Assembly: GCF_022899355.1 (NCBI RefSeq)
Contig: NZ_JALJCK010000019.1
Coordinates: 1-64,000, forward strand
Direction: 5' to 3'
Length of the DNA: 64,000 nt
DNA from: Shinella yambaruensis
GTDB lineage: Bacteria > Pseudomonadota > Alphaproteobacteria > Rhizobiales > Rhizobiaceae
In this document: positions 29,211-43,400 of the stretch, piece after piece
Position numbering within the stretch: the stretch's first letter is position 1
Layout of the letters: each line of letters starts with the position of its first letter
Notes under the pieces: generated by a model
Told to the model about the DNA's origin: nothing
Database searches by the model: none
The model's input: only the letters and a program-made list of their open reading frames with translations
Made by a program: the position numbers and the translations under genes

Positions 29211-31499
29211 TCAGAACCTGGTCGTGATGCCGAGGCCGATCGTGCGGCCGCGCGAGACCAGGACGGAGTTGATGTTCGCCGTCATATGCGCGCCCTGCTG
29301 CTCCAGCCGGTCGCCGATGAGGTTTTCGCCGAACACATAGAATTCCGTCTGGTCGATCTTCAGGCCCACCCGCGCATCGATGATGTGCTGGGCGTCGAGA
29401 TCGAAATTGTTGCCGGTGTCGCCGGCGCGCTTGCCGACGAAACGGTAGCCGAGATAGCCGGTGAGCATCGGATCGCCCGACATGTTGAGGAAGTCCGCCT
29501 CGCCCTGGTAGGTGAGGCCGAGATTGGCCGACCAGAGCGGCACGTTCGGCACCTCGTTGCCGACCTTGGCCTGCAGGACGCCGCCCGCCGGGATACCGGT
29601 GATCTCCGAATGGGTGAGCGTGACGCCGGCGAAGACGCCGAAGCCGTTGTCGAACTCCTTGCGGACCTCCGCCTCGACGCCATAGGTCTTCAGGTCGAAG
29701 TTCTCGATCGGGAAGGTCATGGTCGCCGGGTCGAAGCCGAAGATCGCCTCGTCCGTCACGTCGTTGTAGAAGCCGGCGACGGCGAAGCTCGTGCCGCTGT
29801 CGATGAGGTCGCCCTTCCAGCCCACTTCATAGGTCCAGATCGAGGTGGCGTCGTACCCGTCTTCCGGCAGGCCGATCGCGGCATTGCCGGTGAAGCGCGG
29901 GAAGCCGCCCGCCTTGTTGCCGCGGCTGACGCTGCCGTAGATCAGGTTCTCGTCGTTGAGCTTGTAGCTGAGCGAGACGCGGCCGGAGAACATGTCGAAG
30001 TTGCGCGCGCTGTCCTGCGCGAAGCTCGCCACCGTGCCCGGGAAGCCGGTGCCCGTGTAGAGGGCGTCGATCTTCTTGCGTTCATGGGTGTAGCGCAGCC
30101 CCCCGCCGATCTCGAAGCGTTCCGCGAAAGGCTGGGCGATGTCGAAGAAGATCGCCGAGGACGTCGAGGTGAGGTTGACGTCGCGCGTGCCGTTGATCGA
30201 GGCCGACATGGTCGAGGTCCCGAAGGCATCTTCATGGAAATCGTTATAGGAGAAGACGCCGCCGACCACCCACTTCGTCTCCGAATCGTCGAGCGATTGC
30301 AGGCGGACTTCCTGGTAGAACTGGCTTTCGCGCTGGTCCGTGACGTTGAACTCGCCGTCATTGGTGTAGAATTCCGGCGGAATGACCATGCCGAACGCGC
30401 CGAAGGTGGCGCTGTTGATGTAACCGTCCGAATTGTCGGTCCAGTTGTAGATGTCGTAATAGGTGAAGCCCGTCGTGGTCTTCAGCGCGAAGGTCTCGAA
30501 ATCGTGCGAGGTGTTCAGCGTGACATAGCCGAGGTCGCGCCTGAACTCGGGCGTCTCCTGATAGGCGTGGCTGTCGCGCAGGAGGTACGGATAGCCGGTG
30601 TCGCCGTCGTATTTCTCGTAGCCGAGCGTGAGCTTGACCTCCGTCGTATCGCCCGGCGTCCAAAGCAGGGTGCTCTTGATCGCGCCGACGTCGAAGCCGC
30701 CGATGTCCTTCTCGCCGGGATGATCGTTTTTGACGTAGGCCCCGCGGCCCTGGTAACGCACGGCGAAGCGGCCGAAGAGCTCCTCGTTGATCGCGCCGCC
30801 GAGGATGAACTCGCCCTTGCGGTAGCCCTCGGTGCCGACTTCCGCGGTGATCTGGCGGATCGTCTCCGCATCGGGAACCATGCTCGTGATGTTGATCGCG
30901 CCGCCCGTCGAGTTGCGGCCGAAGAGCGTGCCCTGCGGCCCGCGCAGCACGTCGATCTGGCCGACGTCGAGCATCTGCCCGCTTGCCGCGAAGGCCGGCA
31001 TGGGCACGCCGTCGATGATGGTCGGCGCGGTCGAGTTGTCGGGCGACAGCAGCGTCGAGAGCGTGCCGACGCCGCGCACGATCGGCTGGGCGGTGCGCGG
31101 ATCGTCACCGTAATTGGGGATCTGTAGGCCGACGACGCGGTCCGAAAGATCCTGCACGTCGTTGATCCGCTCGTTCGTCAGCTTCTGGTCCGTCACCACG
31201 GAGACGCTGACGGGCACGTCGAGCGGGTTTTCGGCATAGCGGCGGGCTTCGACGGTGATCGCCTCCAGCGTGGTCGAACCGTCGGCGGCCTGGGTCTGGC
31301 TCGTCGTCACGCGGTCGGTCTTGTCCTCCTCGCGCACGTCCTGCGCCAGCGCCGAGCCCGCCGCAGCCATCGTCACCGTGAAGACGACGCCGGCCAGAAG
31401 CCGCGCCCGCCGGGTCGGCGCGCCGATCCGTTTGACGCCGGTCGCCGCATGGGTGCGGGCGAGGAAGGTGCGACGCGGTTCAGTCTGTGCGGGCGGCAT
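29211..31499 (-). CDS. TonB-dependent outer-membrane metallophore receptor, FyuA-like
   Basis: At 762 residues this is a full-length TonB receptor. A long signal peptide ends near residue 52 (AAAGSALA-QD), and the TonB box is ITVEA at 81-85. A plug domain contains VRGVGTLSTLLSPDNSTAPTIIDGVPM and QIDVLRGPQGTLFGRNSTGGAINI. The beta-barrel ends in an aromatic residue (GITTRF), as required for BAM insertion. It is likely the receptor for the product of the neighbouring PKS/NRPS genes. An arginine pair with TFLAR at residues 9-15 in the leader is unusual. Confidence 0.93.
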   Translation of the reverse strand: MPPAQTEPRRTFLARTHAATGVKRIGAPTRRARLLAGVVFTVTMAAAGSALAQDVREEDKTDRVTTSQTQAADGSTTLEAITVEARRYAENPLDVPVSVSVVTDQKLTNERINDVQDLSDRVVGLQIPNYGDDPRTAQPIVRGVGTLSTLLSPDNSTAPTIIDGVPMPAFAASGQMLDVGQIDVLRGPQGTLFGRNSTGGAINITSMVPDAETIRQITAEVGTEGYRKGEFILGGAINEELFGRFAVRYQGRGAYVKNDHPGEKDIGGFDVGAIKSTLLWTPGDTTEVKLTLGYEKYDGDTGYPYLLRDSHAYQETPEFRRDLGYVTLNTSHDFETFALKTTTGFTYYDIYNWTDNSDGYINSATFGAFGMVIPPEFYTNDGEFNVTDQRESQFYQEVRLQSLDDSETKWVVGGVFSYNDFHEDAFGTSTMSASINGTRDVNLTSTSSAIFFDIAQPFAERFEIGGGLRYTHERKKIDALYTGTGFPGTVASFAQDSARNFDMFSGRVSLSYKLNDENLIYGSVSRGNKAGGFPRFTGNAAIGLPEDGYDATSIWTYEVGWKGDLIDSGTSFAVAGFYNDVTDEAIFGFDPATMTFPIENFDLKTYGVEAEVRKEFDNGFGVFAGVTLTHSEITGIPAGGVLQAKVGNEVPNVPLWSANLGLTYQGEADFLNMSGDPMLTGYLGYRFVGKRAGDTGNNFDLDAQHIIDARVGLKIDQTEFYVFGENLIGDRLEQQGAHMTANINSVLVSRGRTIGLGITTRF

Positions 31500-31646
31500 T
31501 CGATACTCCAGTCGAATGGGCGAAGTGCACCGGCGCGGACCAAAAGGCCCACGGTCGGCTTCGCTTCGCGGTTTGAAATCAAAGGAAGATTATTGTCTCG
31601 GCTCCGGCATCGCCATAGGGCGGGTTTATGCCGGCGGGCAGTTTCC

Positions 31647-32645
31647 TTATGCGTGCGGATAAATCTCGCCGCGCGTCAATTGTCCCGGCGAATAACCGAA
31701 ATAGCGCTGGAATGCGGTCGAGAAATTGCTGCCATGGCGGTAACCGGCGAAGTGCGCCGCCTGGGTCACGGTCCAGCCGTCGCGTTCCAACCCGTCGCGC
31801 GCCTTCTCCATGCGCACGTCATGCAGGAAGGCGATGACGGACTGGCCGTAGACTTCGCGGAACTTGATCTTCAGGCTGGAAACGCTGACGCCGGCCTCGC
31901 GGGCGAGCGAGGTGAGGCTGTGCTCGGCCCCGGGTTCCGACATCATCAGGTCGCGGATGCGCGCCATGCGCATGCGGTCGTTGCCCCTGACATGCGAGCG
32001 CTCGTCGGGACCCTCCCGGCCGGCGGCCTGGATGGCGAGGGCCACGACCTCCAGCGTGTAGCTTTCGACGAGCAGGCAGCCCACCGTGCCGCACAGTTGC
32101 GGATTGAAGAGCTGGCCGCAGAGCGCGCTCATGCGCACGCCCGTGCCGAAGGGAACGATCTCGCTGCTGCGCGTGCGTGCATCGACGAAATCGGCGAGAT
32201 TGGCCTCGGCGATCACCTCGGGCCGAAGCTGGATCAGCATGGACTTGCAGCGATGGCCGCGGCTGTAGCGACCGGTGGTACGTACGTCGTCGGCGAAGGA
32301 GAAGAACGCGGCCTCGCCCGGTTGCAGCACCATGGTCTGGCAGCCGTTGCCCGGATTGAACTCGGAGGGCCGGCCCTCCAGCGACAGCACGATGGAGAGC
32401 GAGCGCGGAAAGATCGCCGAATGGTCGCTGTCGCTCAGCGCCGTCATCTGCGCGGTGCTGAGATTGATGCCCGTGCTCAGCTCGCGCAACCCCAGCCAGC
32501 CTTCGAAGAGCGGGCTTTCCTCGTCGCCGCCGGCCTTTTGCGTCAAAAGCGCATAGTCGTCACAGAACACCATCGACGCCTTGGAGAAATCCCGCGCGGA
32601 AACCGCAGGTCGATGCGCTTGAGAATGATCCGACAATCCCGTCAT
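31647..32645 (-). CDS. AraC-family transcription regulator
   Basis: The 332-residue protein has a cupin-like N-terminal half (NPGNGCQTMVLQPGEAAFFSF) and a C-terminal AraC domain (SLTSLAREAGVSVSSLKIKFREVYGQSVIAFLHDVRMEKA; TVTQAAHFAGYRHGSNFSTAFQRYFGYSPGQL). It is also of the PchR-like type but distinct from the regulator at 26863. It lies 147 bases before the receptor gene and may activate it. Confidence 0.9.
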   Translation of the reverse strand: MTGLSDHSQAHRPAVSARDFSKASMVFCDDYALLTQKAGGDEESPLFEGWLGLRELSTGINLSTAQMTALSDSDHSAIFPRSLSIVLSLEGRPSEFNPGNGCQTMVLQPGEAAFFSFADDVRTTGRYSRGHRCKSMLIQLRPEVIAEANLADFVDARTRSSEIVPFGTGVRMSALCGQLFNPQLCGTVGCLLVESYTLEVVALAIQAAGREGPDERSHVRGNDRMRMARIRDLMMSEPGAEHSLTSLAREAGVSVSSLKIKFREVYGQSVIAFLHDVRMEKARDGLERDGWTVTQAAHFAGYRHGSNFSTAFQRYFGYSPGQLTRGEIYPHA

Positions 32646-32693
32646 CTACGACAACCCGTTCAAGGTGGAACCGCTTGGAGCATAGACGAATGC

Positions 32694-32728
32694 AACCGCC
32701 GGATCGGACCACGGCCGTTCCGGCGGTT
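32694..32728. terminator. Hairpin between TetR and AraC genes
   Basis: AACCGCCGGA pairs with TCCGGCGGTT around a 15-base loop in the 200-base gap after the TetR gene. It may end the leftward ABC-TetR transcript. The A7 run at 32788-32794 is upstream on that strand. Confidence 0.5.
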
Positions 32729-32847
32729 GATGCGCCGCCATGTCGCAGACACTAAGTCATGAATTTGCATTTAGCAATAAACATGACAAAAAAACTCCAG
32801 ATATATAACCCGCCGCGGAAGATCGGGCCATGCCGGGCGCTTCGCGG

Positions 32848-33560
32848 TCAGCCGTTTCCGCCCTGCGCGTCTGGCGGGCGCAGCGTCGCGGCTCCCGCAA
32901 GGATCACCTCCAGCTTGCGCCGCCACCATTGTCGCGGATGGCTGCGCAGGACCTCCGCCATGGTGTTGAGCGCGGTGGCGATCGACGCGTCGATCCTGCC
33001 CGCCTCGCTCCACGCGCCTGCGACCTTCTCGCCGAGCGTGTCGCCCTCCTCGCGCGGCTGCTGGAGGCTCTGCCAGGCGGAGACGCTTTCCGTCGTCATG
33101 TCGATGATCATGTCGACGACGAGGGCGGCATCGGACGTCGAAAAACCGAGGGCTTCAAGCCGGCGCACCGCTTCGGCGAAGGCCTCTATGCCGGACTGAG
33201 GGGTGTTGCCCAGCCGCCCCAGCACCTGTGCGAGGCCCGGATGGGTTTCGTAGAGGTCCCACACGGCCTCCGCCATGGTCCTGAGGTAATCCTGCCAGTC
33301 CTCTGTCTCGGATCGCCAGTCGAGCCGGCCGATCGCGAGGTCGGCCGCCGCGAGCAGGATATCGTCCCGGCTCCTGGCGTGGCGATAGAGCGAGGAATGG
33401 TCGACGCCGAGGCGGGCGGCGATCCGCACCAGCGTCGCCCCGTCGAGGCCGATGTCGAGGGCCGCCACCGCGATCGCCTCACGCGAGATAAGCGCCGGGC
33501 GTCCGGGACGGGCCTCTCCCTCCACGCCGCCGCGCGGCGCGCGCTTGCGTCCCGTCGTGC

Positions 33561-33564
<4 letters not shown>
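32848..33564 (-). CDS. TetR-family transcription regulator
   Basis: The 238-residue regulator has the TetR helix-turn-helix (ALISREAIAVAALDIGLDGATLVRIAARLGVDHSSLYRHARSRDDIL) and a longer C-terminal ligand domain (TetR_C-like, W- and L-rich). It overlaps the ABC gene at 33561 by four bases and is therefore cotranscribed with the two half-transporters. It may repress the uptake genes or sense the metallophore; the ligand is unknown. Confidence 0.9.
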
Positions 33565-35362
<1,798 letters not shown>

Positions 35363-35366
<4 letters not shown>

Positions 35367-37201
35367 TGCGCCGCCTCCGGCATCCTGTTTTCCCCGGTGA
35401 AGGCGGCCGAACGCACCGCTTCCCAATCCGCCCACAGGTCGGCATAGAGGCCGCGCCGGTGCAGCAGGGCGTCATGGCCGCCGCGCTCGGCCACACGGCC
35501 CTCCGACAGGACGACGATCTCCGACGCCGCCGCGATGGTGTGAAGCCGATGGGCGACGACGATCAGCGTGCGGCCCTGGGCAAGCGCGCTGATCCCCGCC
35601 TGGATGGCCGCCTCGCTGTCCGGATCGGCAAAGGCCGTCGCCTCGTCGAGCACGATGATCGACGCATCCTTCAGGATGGCACGGGCGATGGCGATGCGCT
35701 GGCGTTCACCGCCGGAAAGTTGCACGCCACGGCTGCCGATAGCTGTGTCATAGCCCTGCGGCAGGGCCGAGATGAAGCCGTCCGCCTGGGCCGCCCGCGC
35801 CGCCGCACGCACCTCCTGCCGGCTCGCGCCCGGCCGGGCGATCGCTATGTTGGCGGCGATCGTATCGGAGAACAGGAAGACGTCCTGGAAGACGAAGGCG
35901 ATCTCGTCCATCAGCTGCGCCGTCGGGATGTCGCGCAGGTCGACGCCGCCGAGCGTGATGCGCCCGGCGGCGACATCGTTGAACCGCGCGACGAGCGTCG
36001 CCGCCGTGCTCTTGCCCGAACCGGACGGGCCGACCAGCGCCGTGACCACGCCGGCGCGCGCTGTGAAGGACACATCCCGCAGCACGAGGCGCTCGCCATA
36101 GGCAAAGGAAACATTGTCGAAAACCACATCGCGGCCGGAAAACGCCACGCGACATGCCGCCTCCGGCTGGGCCGGCGTCGCCAGCAGGTCCTCCACCGCC
36201 CGCGAGGCGACGGAAATCTGCGCGAGATGCTGGAACAGCGCGAAGAGTTTCATCAGCGGCAGGCTGTAGCCCGCGCCGAGAATGACGAAGAAGACGAAGG
36301 TCGCGACATCCAGCGTGCCGGCCGCCATGAGCCAGAGGCCCGCCGGCAGGATCAGCGTGATATTGGCAAGGACGAGCGCGTTGAACGCCCCGCCGAGCGG
36401 CACATAGGCCCGCGTGATCTCCGTTTCGATGCGCACATAGTCGCGCACGGCGGCCGCCGCCCCGGCGAGGCTCTCGCCGCTGCGGTTGAAGATCTTCACC
36501 ACCGGCATGCCTGCGACATATTCCACCACGGCGGCGTTCATGCGCGCGCTCGCCCCCTGGAACGCCGGCACCTTGCGCGCGGAGCGCAGCATGGCGATGC
36601 CGATCAGCAGGAAGGAGAGCGGCGTCAGGAACACCGAGGCGAGCGCCATGCGCCAGTCGACGGCAAAGAGCCAGGCGGAGACCGCGAGCCATGTGACGAC
36701 GGCACCCGTGCCCTCCGGGATGCCGTGCGCCGCGATCATCTCCAGCCGCTCCGGCTCGTCGATGACCAGCGCCTTCGCCTCCCCGCCGGTGCGGGCGGAA
36801 AGCCAGCCGAGCGGCAAACGCGAAAGATGCGCCGCGACGGCGAGGCGCAGGTTGCGGATGACGCCGAAGGCGGCGGCATGGCCTTTGGCGACGGCGGCTG
36901 CCTGCGCCGCGTGGCCGAGCAGGACGACACCGGCGGCAAGCCCCGCCGACGACAGGACGGAAGAAAGCGACACGGTGCCCTCGATCACCGAAACGACGAC
37001 CCGCCAGACGATGTAGAGCGGCACAAGCTCGAAGGCGGCGGCGAGCGTGGCGAGCAGCATCGACAGGACGATGGCGCGCCGCGCGCCGCCGGCATGGCCG
37101 AGCAACAGGCGGAAGCTCGAAAGGTAGTCCACCCTTTCTTGCGCGCCGGCCGGCCGACAGGTCCGTCCGCGCCGCGCCGTTTGCGTTTCGTCACACTCCA
37201 T
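35363..37201 (-). CDS. ABC half-transporter, partner of the preceding protein, YbtP/YbtQ-like
   Basis: The 612-residue protein has a membrane domain at about residues 40-330 and an ABC domain with GPSGSGKST, LSGGERQRIAIARAI, IIVLDEATAFAD and VAHRLHT. ATG 37201 is preferred because GGGAG lies upstream; an in-frame ATG at 37264 exists. It heads the leftward uptake transcript, divergent from the first PKS/NRPS gene with 290 bases between, so both sets can share iron- or metallophore-dependent control. Confidence 0.92.
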
Positions 37202-37336
37202 CACGCACTCCCGGGCACACAGGCTGACGGCAGCACTAAACGGCTCGGCGACATTTTGCAACATACTGTTTCAAATTCTCCATGGCGCTACTCGCAAGAC
37301 TTGTTTTCCTCAACACTTTCAAGGTCGTAAATCGAA

Positions 37337-37377
37337 AAACTCCGCAAGTGCCTCCCGCACCTAAACTCCGCATCCGG
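37337..37377. promoter_or_regulatory. Direct repeats, candidate AraC-regulator site upstream of the first PKS/NRPS gene
   Basis: AAACTCCGCA occurs at 37337-37346 and again at 37363-37372, 26 bases apart. The second copy extends to ACTCCGCATCCGG. A similar pair lies before the second biosynthetic block at 55044-55077. The spacing in relation to the gene suits a PchR/YbtA-like activator. Confidence 0.5.
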
Positions 37378-37493
37378 CCTAATTCGCTCCTCTGCGGAGC
37401 GGTCCGTACCCGGCGCTTCATTGTTTAAGGGACAACAGACCCGCGACCGCCGGCCGGCGGCGCGTGAACGAGTGCCGGACTGCGGAGAACGCC

Positions 37494-40400
37494 GTGACTG
37501 TTGAACCCGTTGCGATCATCGGAATGACCTGCCGGTTTCCGGATGCGCCCGACGTCGAGACCTTCTGGAAGAACCTCGTCGAGGGGCATGAGGCGATCCG
37601 CCCGCTCTCGCGCGAGGAGATGGAGCGCCAGGGCGTCGACCCGGCGCTCGCCGCACGGCCGGATTATGTGAACGCCGGCACGGTGGTCGCGGACGCCGAC
37701 TGCTTCGATTTCGCCTTCTTCGGCTATTCGCCGCGCGAGGCAGAACTGATGGACCCGCAGCACCGGCTGTTCCTGGAGGAATGCCGGCGGCTGATGGACA
37801 GTGCCAACCTGACGCGCAGCGGCCTCAAGGTCGGCGCCTTCGCCGGCTGCCGCCAGAGCACCTACCAGCCGCTCCTGCCGCCGATCCGGGCCGAGGAGAT
37901 CACCCGTACGGAAAGTTTCCAGCAGCTGATGGGCAACGACAAGGACTATCTCGTCACCCGCGCCGCCTACAAGCTGAACCTCACCGGTCCGGCAATGACG
38001 ATACAGACCGCCTGCTCCAGCTCGCTCGTCGCCGTGCACCAGGCGGTGGAAAGCCTTTTGGCGCGCGACTGCGACGCGGCGCTTGCCGGCGGGGTCGCCA
38101 TCTCCTTCCCGCAGGGCGCGGGTTATTTCCGCCAGTCCGGCATGATCTTTTCCGAGGACGGCCATTGCCGGCCCTTCGGCGCGGCCGGCACGGGCATCGT
38201 CGCCGGCAACGGCCTCGGCCTCGTCGCCCTCAAGCGGCTGGCGGATGCGGAGCGGGAGGGCGACACGATCCACGCCGTCATCCTCGGGTCGGCCGTCTCC
38301 AACGACGGCAGCGCCAAGATCGGCTATACTGCGCCCGGCCGGGACGGGCAGCAGCGCGCGATCCGCGAGGCGCTCGCGCGAAGCGGCGTTTCCCCCTTGG
38401 ACATCGGCATGCTGGAGGCGCACGGCACCGGCACGCCGCTCGGCGATCCCGTCGAGATTGGTGCGATCTCGGAGATTTACCGCGCCGCCGGCGCTGATTC
38501 GCAGAACACGGCCCTTGGCTCGGTGAAGGGCAATGTCGGCCATCTCGATACCGCCGCGGGGGTCGCAAGCCTCATCAAGGCGACGCTTTCGGTGCGCGAG
38601 GCCCGCATTCCCGCAAGCCTCCATTGCAAGCCGGAAAATCCCCGCATCGATTTCGCCGCCTCCCCTTTCGACCTGGCCGTCGAAACGGCGGAATGGCCCG
38701 CGCGCTTCGACAGACGCATCTCGGCGGTCAGTTCCTTCGGCATCGGCGGCACCAATTGCCATATGATCGTCGCGGCCGCCCCGACACGGAAGGCATCGGC
38801 CGGGATCGCCCCGCCGCGACAGGTGCTCGTCTGGTCGGGCCATGGCGCGGAGACGCTCGGCGAAAGCCTTCCCCTCATCGCCGATCGGCTCGACGACGGC
38901 CGCCTCACCGCCCAATGCGCGACCGCCGCGCTGCGCCGGCAGCATTTCGGCCATCGCATCGCCGTGACCGGCCGGACGGCGGAAGAGCTTGCGGATGCGC
39001 TTCGGGCGGCAAGGCCCGCCAAGGCCGGCGGAGGCCGCACCGCCTGGATGTTCAGCGGCCAGGGCAGTCAATATGCGGGCATGGGCGCGGCTCTCCATCG
39101 CGAGAGCGCGCCGTTCCGCGACGCTATCGAGACCTGCCTCGCCGGTTTCGCCGCGAACGGGATTTCCGATCTCGACCGCGTGCTCTTCGATCCCGAGCGG
39201 GCGAGCGACCTCGACCGTACGCTCTATACCCAGCCGGCCCTCTTCAGCTGGCAATACGCCTTCGCCGAGATGCTGCGCGGCTGGGACCTTGCGCCCGATC
39301 TCGTCTTCGGCCATTCGGTCGGCGAGTTCGCCGCCGCGGTGACGGCCGGGCTTTTGCCGCTCGACGCCGCCATCCGCCTCGTTGCGGCGCGCGCCCAGCT
39401 GATGGAAAACGGCACGGAACCCGGCGCGATGATCGCCCTCTCCCTGCCGGCGGAACAGCTCGAAGCCCTGCTGAAAAACCATACCGAGATCAGCCTCGCC
39501 GCCATCAACGGCCCCGAGCGCTACAGCCTGAGCGGCCCGGAGCGTGCCGTAACGACGCTCGCCGTCGATCTCGCACGCCAGAAAATCGCCCATCGCCGCC
39601 TCGCGGTGAACCGTGCCTTCCATTCGCGGACCATGGAGGCGATCCGCGCCGACTTCACCGCAGCCTGCCCGGCACCGCAGCAAGACGACGAGAGCTGCAT
39701 CATGCTCTCGACGCTGACGGCCTATGCTGTCGAGCCCGAAGAACTCGACGCCGCCTATTGGTATCGGCAGCTGCGCGAGCCCGTGAATTTTTACGGCGCG
39801 GCGCAGCGGCTTGCCGAATTCGAGATCGACCATGTGCTGGAAATCGGCCCGGACGGCAGCTTCTCGCGTCTGCTCCGCAGCATGGAGCTGCCCCAGACCA
39901 TCGGGACCGTCGTCGACAGGAACGAAGCGGACCTTGCCGCCGTCATCGCGGCACTCTACCGGCTCGGCTGTGACGAACCGGTGGAGTCTCTTTATCGCGC
40001 GTCCGGCGCGGCGTTCACCGAAATGCCCGCCATCCGCCTCGCCAAAAGCCGGTGCTGGCCGGATGGCGACACTGTGGCGACCGCGCGCAGCGGCACGGCG
40101 TCCGGCCTCGCGCCGCTGCTTTCGCCCCTGTGGCAACCGCTTGCAGGACGCGACAGCGGCTTCCGCCTTTCCTTCGCACACCCGCTGCCGCTGGCGGCCC
40201 GTCCCCTGCACGCAACGGACAGCCGCGGCTTCCTCGGCCGCGGCGCGATCAGCCTCTCGCTCGAAGATGCGACAATCGACGCAACCTACGAGCCGGCCTG
40301 CGGGTCCGATCTGCCGGACGCCCCCTCGCTGCCGCTCGCCGCGTGGCTGGCAGCCGCCGCGAGCGCCGGCAGGGCGATTTCGGGCGGCTGGCTCTCGCCC

Positions 40401-43400
40401 GGCTGGCAGGCCGCGACGGATGTCAGGGAGGTGGAGGACGGCGCCTATCTCACCGATGGCCTGCGCTGCCTCGCCCGCCTCGATCTCGTCACGCCGAAAA
40501 GCGCCGAGGAAGACCAACCCGTCCAGCTCTGGCGCTGGCGCTGGCAGGAGCTTGCGCGCCTCTACCAGCAAAAGCTCAGCCGCTCGTCGATCGCGGCCGC
40601 CGAGGACTGGCTGATCGTCGGCGACAATGCGGTGGCCGGCGACCTCGCCGCCATCGGCCGCTGGATCGGCCACAACGTCATCCTGCGAGATGCGCCGGTC
40701 GAGGGCGATTTCGCCCAGGTGGTGGATTGCCGCGGAGCCGGCGCCGCCGACGCGTTCGGCGACGGCCATGCCCATCTCCGAACGGCGGTGACGCGCGCGC
40801 TCGAATGGCTGCACTACGGTCTCGCCCATCCGGCCTGCCGCATCGCCAATCTCGTCTCGCATGCCTGCGACCCGTTCGACGCCACGGCCTTCGGGCCGGA
40901 CTGGGCGGTCATGCAGCTTTGGCGCAGCCTGCGCAACGAGCAGCCACACCTGCCGATCGCCTGCCTCGACATCGGCGACGCCACGGACATCGAGACGCTG
41001 GCGGCTCATCTCGAGCACCTGCACGATCTCGGCGCTGCGCTCGCCTTGCGGGGTGGAAAACTCTACGAGCCGACGCTGGAGAGCCACCCGGCGATACGCG
41101 ACACCGTGCCCGTCGCCTGGCCGCAGGACAGGCTGACGCTGGTCGCCGGTTTCGGCGCGGTCGGCCGGGAACTCGCCCTGTGGCTCGCCGATCAGGGATG
41201 CCGTCATCTCGCCATCGTCCTCCACCGCGCGCCGGACGCCGCGCAGGACGCCTGCCTTGCGGCCCTCTCCGCCGCTGGCGTCACCGTCACCATGGTCGAA
41301 ACCAGCCTCACCGATGTCGAAGCCCTGCGCAAAGGCATCGCCGCGCTCCCCCGGCCGGTCGGCCAGGTGTTCCACACCGCCCATGCCGGAACCAGCCAGT
41401 TGCTGGCCGACGAGACCGCGGAGCGCTTCGCCTCCGCCATCGCCGTGAAGGTGGCGGGCAGCCTTGCGCTCTACGAGGCCGTGGCGGACCAGCCGCTGGC
41501 GCTGTTCTGCCTGTTCAGTTCCGCCGCCTCGCTGCTCGCCATGCCGGGCGCGGCCTACAACGCCGCCAATGCCTGGCAGGATTCTTTCGCCGCCCATCTT
41601 CGGGCAAAGGGCGCGCCGGCGCTCTCCATCGCCTGGGGCCAGTTCGCCATGGACCGGCGCGCCGACAAGCTGGAACAGCTCGGCAAGACGAGCCTTCGCC
41701 CGATCCCCGCCGAGACCGGCTTTGCCGTGATGAACCGCCTCCTGAAGGACGGCGTGAGCGGCCTCGTGCCCATCTCGGTCGATCCGTCCGCCCTCGCCGC
41801 CGCCACCGGCGGCATGCCGGCGACGCGCGGCCTGCTGCGCCCGCTGCTCGCCGCCGAGATGGAGCGCGCGCGGGAGGAGGAAACTGTCGTCGACCTCGCG
41901 CTCGGCGGCCTTTCCCCGGCCGAACGCGCCGCGCGCATCGCCCGCTATCTGCGCCAGGTCATCGGCAAGCGGCTGAAATTCGCCAGCGACGCGCTGGACG
42001 CCGCCAAGCCCTTGACCGAACAGGGCGTCGATTCTCTTATCTTCCTCGAACTTGTGCACATCATAAACGGCCAGTTCGCCCTGACGCTGCCACCGACCGC
42101 CGGCTACGAGCACGGCACGATCGACGCGCTGTCGAAACACATCGCCGGCCTCCTCGCCGAAGGCGACGACATCGATTTCTCCAAGCCGCTCGGCAAGGGC
42201 GAGATCGAGATTATCGCGCGCCCGCAAGAACGCTTCGAGCCTTTCCCGCTCACCGACCTGCAACAGGCCTTCTGGGTCGGCCGCAGCGGCGGCATGCAGC
42301 TCGGCAGCGTCTCCTGCCACGAATATATCGAGATCGATCTCGACGACCTCGACGTCTGCGCGCTGGAGACGGCCTGGAACCGGCTCATCCGCCGCCATGA
42401 GATGATGCGCTGCGTCATCACGCCGGCCGGCCGCCAGCGCATTCTCGAAACCGCGCCGCACTATGCCGTCAAGGAACGCGACCTCACCCGCCTCGCCGAG
42501 GCCGAGCGTGACGAAAAGCTCGGCGCGATCCGCGAGCGCATGTCCTATCAGGTCTTCGATCCGCAGGCCTGGCCGCTCTTCGAGCTGACGGTGAGCCATC
42601 TGCCGGGCGGCCTGTCGCGCATCCATCTCGACATGGATCTCCTGGTCTTCGACATCCAGAGTTTTCGCGTGGTCTTCGGCGAGCTCGCCACGCTGCTCGC
42701 CGACCCCGACGCCGAGCTGCCGGACCTCACCCTCTCCTTCCGCGACTATGTGCTCGCCGAGGAAGTCGCGCGCCGCGGCCCGCAATGGGAGCGCGCGAAA
42801 GCATTCTGGCTGGAAAAGCTCGACACCTTCCCGGCCGCGCCCGACCTGCCGCTCCGCCGCGCACCGGCCGAGGTAACGCGCCCGACCTTCCGCACGCTCG
42901 ACCATCGCCTGTCCTCCGCCCATTGGAAGCGGTTCCAGGCGCAGGCCGCCAAGCTCGGCCTGACAGCGAGCGGCGCGCTGCTCACCGCCTTCACCCATGT
43001 GCTGTCGACCTACAGCAAGGCGCCAGACTTCACCCTCAACATCACCTATTTCAACCGCAAGGCCGTGCATCCGCAGGTCATGGACATCTGCGGCGATTTC
43101 ACCTCGCTGATGCTGCTGCCCGTCGCCGCGCGCGAGGGCGAGACCTTCCTTGCCGCCGCCCGCCGCACGCAGGATGACCTCTGGCAGGCCTTGGCCCACC
43201 GCGAATTCAACGGCATCCGCCTGATGCGCGAGCTCGGCCGCCACCGCAGGACGGGGGCCGACAGCGTCGACATGCCCGTGGTCTTCACCAGCATGATCGG
43301 CATGGATTTCGACGATCCCGCCCGCGCCGACTGGCCGCTGACCAGCCGCCAGGTCTTCCAGATCAACCAGACGCCGCAGGTCTGGCTCGACTATCAGGCG

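Noticed and set aside
37202-37493. Fur box or RirA/Irr operator in the divergent metallophore promoter
   Set aside because: I searched by eye for GATAATGATAATCATTATC-like, TGA-N9-TCA-like and TTTAGAA-like sites and found none convincing; iron control may act through the AraC proteins instead.
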